Part shown: positions 60,481 to 64,000 of the stretch, one piece after another | Layout of the letters: the number at the start of each line of letters is the position of its first letter | Position numbering within the stretch: position 1 is the first letter of the stretch | The notes under the pieces: generated by a model | Seen by the model: only the letters and a program-made list of their open reading frames with translations | The model's database searches: none | What the model was told of the DNA's origin: nothing | Source of the DNA: Dissophora ornata | Taxonomy: Eukaryota > Mortierellomycota > Mortierellomycetes > Mortierellales > Mortierellaceae | NCBI GenBank assembly: GCA_025201705.1 | Contig: MU616572.1 | Coordinates: 1 to 64,000 of the forward strand | Direction: 5' to 3' | DNA length: 64,000 nt | Translations under genes and position numbers: made by a program

Positions 60481-62964
60481 ATGCTTTCGCCTAACTCTAA
60501 TTCCAGTCTCTCAGTTGATGAGGAGCTGATCCTCGCGCTTCAACTTAACGATCTCGAACAAGAACAGGCAGACCTGTACGACCAACACCCCCATGCCCAT
60601 TTTGACGATGTCTTCGAGGACGGTCATTTCTTCGATGAAGAGGACGATCCTGTTGACTATGATGACTATGACGAAGATTATGGTGACATCCGTCTGGCCC
60701 CTCCCGCGCTTAACAAGCCGCCACGGGTTAGACGCCGCAAGAGCAAGACTAACAACACGAAGCCACCGCTCTTTACTAAGATTATCCAACCGATCGTCGA
60801 TTGTCCGCGGCCATTGGTCTTCCCTCTCGAAGTCCTCGACTTGGTGTGCTCTCATCTTAGTCAGGCTACCTTGCGTCACTGCGTGAGCCTTGTCTGTAAG
60901 AAGTGGAACAGTGTCAGCGATCGGTACATCCGTCGGGTCGGTGTCTGGACACCTATGGCAGAGGACTACGAAAAGCGGCTGTTGCAGCAAATGCAGAGGC
61001 TTGATACCCTGGAGTGCTGGTTCGGCATGGAGCCTGATCTGCCCAACGGTGGCATGCCACCTCCCACAATTACGAAGACGAAACTGGCTTGGGATCGTTT
61101 TATAGATGCGATTCTTGTGCCGTTAGGGAACCAGGATCAGGACCTGGCCTGGGATAGCCAACAAAACGAGGGCGGCTGTAAACAGAAACAGGACGAATTG
61201 AAACGAACATGCTTACTCCACAACATTCAGCATCTATACCTTCGTGGCCAGAGGATCACTTTTGAAGAAACTATTGCGGCATGCTATAAAAGCTTTAGTT
61301 TCTTGCAAACGCTGAATTTCGATATCCGTTTGGGTGCAATGTCAATCCCGCTGTTCGATCTTTTGGACAACATCCCGAGCCTTTGCGAGCTGACAGTCAA
61401 GGTCTCGCGCTATGAAGCCGTATATATTCTTTCAGGGGACGAGGAAGATGCGATTGTAGATCCACTCGTGCCTGACATTAACCCTGAGACGGCTCACTTT
61501 CCGGTCAAGCCCAAGGTCGTTGTGCCGCCCAAAGCCTACTCGGACCGATATCGTCTTCGCGTCTTCGACGTCCAGATGGTCGTGATCAAGCAGCGTGTTC
61601 TTGAGCGTATCATTGCCACCTGCCCCAAACTTCAGATTTTCAAGGCGATGGAAATCAATACCCGTATATGGGAGAGATCCATGGGATATTTTTCCTATCC
61701 AATCGACCAGACCCGGTTGGTAAACCATGCCAAGAACCTCTGCCCTAACTTGGAATGGTATACGGTCTTCCCATATCCAAAAAATGACGAAGGCCATCCG
61801 ACTCGCGAACCGATGAAGTGGCACGACCCAGACACAAAGTTCTTATCCTTGACGTGCTGCAACTTCCGCCCCGAGATGCCGGACAGCTTGCTTTTACAGA
61901 CGCTGTTCTCACAAATTACAGTCCTGGAGATCATGTCGTCGAAGACTCTGTCGTTCCATTCCACCAATATGAACAAGGTCCTTTGTTTTATGCCGAATCT
62001 CCTACACCTGCTCGCGCCTATGGTTCAATTTCAAACTACGGCGCTCTTTGTGCCCCCCGCACCTGTCGAACCGGTTCCTCCGAGATTTATCTATCACAAC
62101 AAGTATCGAAAGAAGGTGCAGCGCAAGGAGAAGCGCAAACAGAGACAAGAGGCCCTCCTCCGTTTCCAGCATGTCGCGAGATCCTCACCCGCCGCAGACG
62201 AGGCAGCTTCTTCCTCACGGCCATTGGTTTGGAAATGTCGCAATCTGAGGACATTGGACATGCGCCTCTATTTTAACTCGGATCACTTTCCACGCTGGAC
62301 AGAGTATGTCGACCGAAACCGGCTCTTCCGTAACCTGACTTCTCTCAAGATAGCCTACAGCGACTTGAAGATCGGTCAGCTTCGAGAGTTCCCGCATGTG
62401 ATCCAGCAACGCATTAAGTCCCTAGAGCTCAAGGCGGGACGAAGCAAGCAAGGCATGGCTAAAATCAAAGTCGAAAACGAACTTCAAATGCCGAGTCGGT
62501 TTCCTAATGAGCTCTTGCCGTTGCAGAAACTGAAGTCACTGGAGTTAGTGTACTTGGAGGTCCATAATATTCCCGGTATGTTGCACCCTACCGATCTGGA
62601 GTTTCTGCGACAGTGGAGTACTGAGACCATCGTGCGCTTCATCTCGAATGAAGACAACAAGGATGGCAAGGATGACGCTGATTATGAGGATCATGATAAT
62701 CGCAGTGGTAGTGGCACCGAGGGAAGTGAGCCAGAATATGTGGAACCATTCTCCATACCCGGTGAGGAACTGAGATATCGACCTGGAGAAAAGAAGCCAG
62801 TGGAGAAGGAGACGTTCTGGCCCCGCTTGCAGGCCTTCCATATCCGCTACTTCCATTCAAATTTGGTGATCAGATTTGAAGGAATTGCTGATGGTATGAG
62901 AGCCGTTCGACCTGGCGTCGAGTTCTCAATCAAGCAGCAGTTCACTCAATTGCGATATTATTAA
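60481..62964 (+). CDS. F-box protein with leucine-rich repeat region
   Basis: Single exon, 827 residues from the ATG at 60481. Residues 1-75 are acidic (DEEDDPVDYDDYDED); 81-100 are basic (PPRVRRRKSKT). A typical F-box follows at about 112-150 (VFPLEVLDLVCSHLSQATLRHCVSLVCKKWNSVS). The remainder is irregular leucine-rich sequence (LQTLNFDIRL, LRVFDVQMVV, LKSLELVYLEV) fitting a substrate-recruiting LRR. F-box proteins bind Skp1 in SCF ubiquitin ligases. The target is unknown. The frame runs back to 60229, but the ATG at 60481 gives a short acidic N-terminus and better composition. The EELILALQLNDLEQE segment at 14-28 is weakly UIM-like. Confidence 0.85.
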   Translation: MLSPNSNSSLSVDEELILALQLNDLEQEQADLYDQHPHAHFDDVFEDGHFFDEEDDPVDYDDYDEDYGDIRLAPPALNKPPRVRRRKSKTNNTKPPLFTKIIQPIVDCPRPLVFPLEVLDLVCSHLSQATLRHCVSLVCKKWNSVSDRYIRRVGVWTPMAEDYEKRLLQQMQRLDTLECWFGMEPDLPNGGMPPPTITKTKLAWDRFIDAILVPLGNQDQDLAWDSQQNEGGCKQKQDELKRTCLLHNIQHLYLRGQRITFEETIAACYKSFSFLQTLNFDIRLGAMSIPLFDLLDNIPSLCELTVKVSRYEAVYILSGDEEDAIVDPLVPDINPETAHFPVKPKVVVPPKAYSDRYRLRVFDVQMVVIKQRVLERIIATCPKLQIFKAMEINTRIWERSMGYFSYPIDQTRLVNHAKNLCPNLEWYTVFPYPKNDEGHPTREPMKWHDPDTKFLSLTCCNFRPEMPDSLLLQTLFSQITVLEIMSSKTLSFHSTNMNKVLCFMPNLLHLLAPMVQFQTTALFVPPAPVEPVPPRFIYHNKYRKKVQRKEKRKQRQEALLRFQHVARSSPAADEAASSSRPLVWKCRNLRTLDMRLYFNSDHFPRWTEYVDRNRLFRNLTSLKIAYSDLKIGQLREFPHVIQQRIKSLELKAGRSKQGMAKIKVENELQMPSRFPNELLPLQKLKSLELVYLEVHNIPGMLHPTDLEFLRQWSTETIVRFISNEDNKDGKDDADYEDHDNRSGSGTEGSEPEYVEPFSIPGEELRYRPGEKKPVEKETFWPRLQAFHIRYFHSNLVIRFEGIADGMRAVRPGVEFSIKQQFTQLRYY

Positions 62965-63190
62965 GTTACTCAGAATAAATATGGCAATATTATTGTTATT
63001 ATGCTGTGCTTGTTGAATGTTGTATCATCTATTCTATAGCTCTTCAATTTTGACTGAAGTGTCTCTATTTTCGGGATGAAGCTCTATGTCCGGCGATCTC
63101 CACCTACGACGTTTCGAAAAAAAAACAATTAAAGCGACGTTAGTTTTCTGCAAGGAAGTCTAGAGGACGAACGCGGATAAACAGCGAATA

Positions 63191-63986
63191 TTAAATCATG
63201 AGAGCGTACCATCCCCATCCTACAGGCCGGATCCACCACCAATGTCCTTTTTCGATCCTATCCTTCTCTGCTCGTTCCGCTAGCTCCTTCTGTAGCCGCA
63301 ATGCAACCAGCCTCAGTTCGTCAAGAGCCTCAAATACCCTTTCTGTCATTTTGACGCGGGCCTCCACCTCCTTAATCTTGCCCTCCTTGTATTCCTGCAT
63401 CAGTGACCCAAAGTCGATCGGCTCTCCAAAGACAATGGTTAAAGGCATGCCCAATTTGGGGAAAACTGGCGACGAGTTGTCAGGGTTTAACCTCAGAATA
63501 TCTTCCATACCCAAATGATAAATAGGAATCACGATTGGCATCTCGACCTCACTCGCGGGCTTGCCTCCCTCAGCAAGAGTCAGTCCGCCATACTCCATCA
63601 ATATCCTGCCTACGCCCCATTTGAGTCGGATGAGCTGATCCGTCTGATTGATCTTTCCTTCAGGGAATATGTGCACCCATCGGCCACTCCGGAGCAGATT
63701 GATCGATTTGTCGACAGACGGCTGATATATCCCATTGCCTCGAATAATAGGAACAATCTGTCCAAATCTGAAAAATGTTCCAACAGGCCTAGTGATGAAG
63801 AGTAAGGAATTGTTAGAGCCTGTTTTATCTTTTACTTCGTATTGTGGCGATAATAAGAGACTGTTCAACGGAACTCACTTGTTGGGATAGCAAAGTTCCT
63901 GAGCACCCAGTGCATATCGAATCGTCTTGGTGGGATCGAAGTAACAATTCCATGGCAACGCTCCCCAAAGTAGTGGGTCGTCCGCA
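63191..63986 (-). CDS. TAZ1: Tafazzin-like acyltransferase, 5' end outside window
   Basis: Partial gene with two visible exons, 63986-63879 and 63788-63191. The upstream part, including the HX4D catalytic box, is beyond the window. Visible blocks match tafazzins: ADDPLLWG right after the box, then PVGTFFRFGQIVPIIRG, the WVHIFPEGKINQ motif, LKWGVGRILMEYGG and MPIVIPIYHLGMEDIL. Tafazzins transfer acyl chains between phospholipids and remodel cardiolipin at mitochondrial membranes. The first exon here starts with the acceptor AATTAG at 63987-63992; the upstream 14 bases are intron. The stop is TAA at 63191. The C-terminal helix-rich tail ends GWGWYALMI. Confidence 0.9.
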
Positions 63987-64000
63987 CTAATTGTTGATCC

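Overview
The window looks like nuclear DNA of an early-diverging filamentous fungus, most likely Mortierellomycotina or a close relative. This is an inference from gene content, short phase-conserved introns of mostly 70-130 bp with GT(A/G)AG donors, a trifunctional anthranilate synthase/IGPS/PRAI gene, and a PHF14-type triple-PHD protein together with a multi-BRCT Rtt107-like protein. No database search was possible. All families named here come from motifs I read in the translation, and exon models come from splice-site and frame continuity.

Layout. 337-13885 is a dense block transcribed on the minus strand: a MORG1/WDR83-like WD40 protein, protein phosphatase inhibitor-2, peroxin 14, trpC and a large PHF14-like chromatin reader. 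13886-18924 is a gene-poor, homopolymer-rich stretch with a sequencing gap, a pair of diverged direct repeats, a tRNA-Thr(AGU) gene and a dying hAT transposase followed by a minisatellite. The SDA1 ribosome-biogenesis gene (minus) then faces away from an ADAM-type membrane metalloprotease (plus). Next come an HxxxD acyltransferase (plus), a serine-rich coiled-coil protein (minus) and a small secreted cysteine-rich GPI-type protein (minus). 30871-36923 is a 6 kb gene desert.

The second half is mostly plus strand: a plasma-membrane H+-ATPase (PMA1), an Ssk1-type response regulator that appears to carry an N-terminal membrane region and a degenerate histidine-kinase-like middle, ATP-dependent PEP carboxykinase (minus), a second 4.3 kb desert, an Rtt107/Brc1-type six-BRCT protein, a large leucine-rich protein of unknown role, an F-box/LRR protein, and the 3' part of a tafazzin gene (minus) that runs off the window end.

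The genes are ordinary single-copy eukaryotic loci, not a cluster, and no operon-like or defence-like system was found. The items most worth a second look are the membrane-anchored Ssk1 architecture, a ubiquitin-interacting-motif-like segment in the cytoplasmic tail of the ADAM protease, two GC-AG introns in unrelated genes whose frame demands them, a modular cysteine-rich surface protein, and the repeat-rich neighbourhood around the tRNA and hAT relic.
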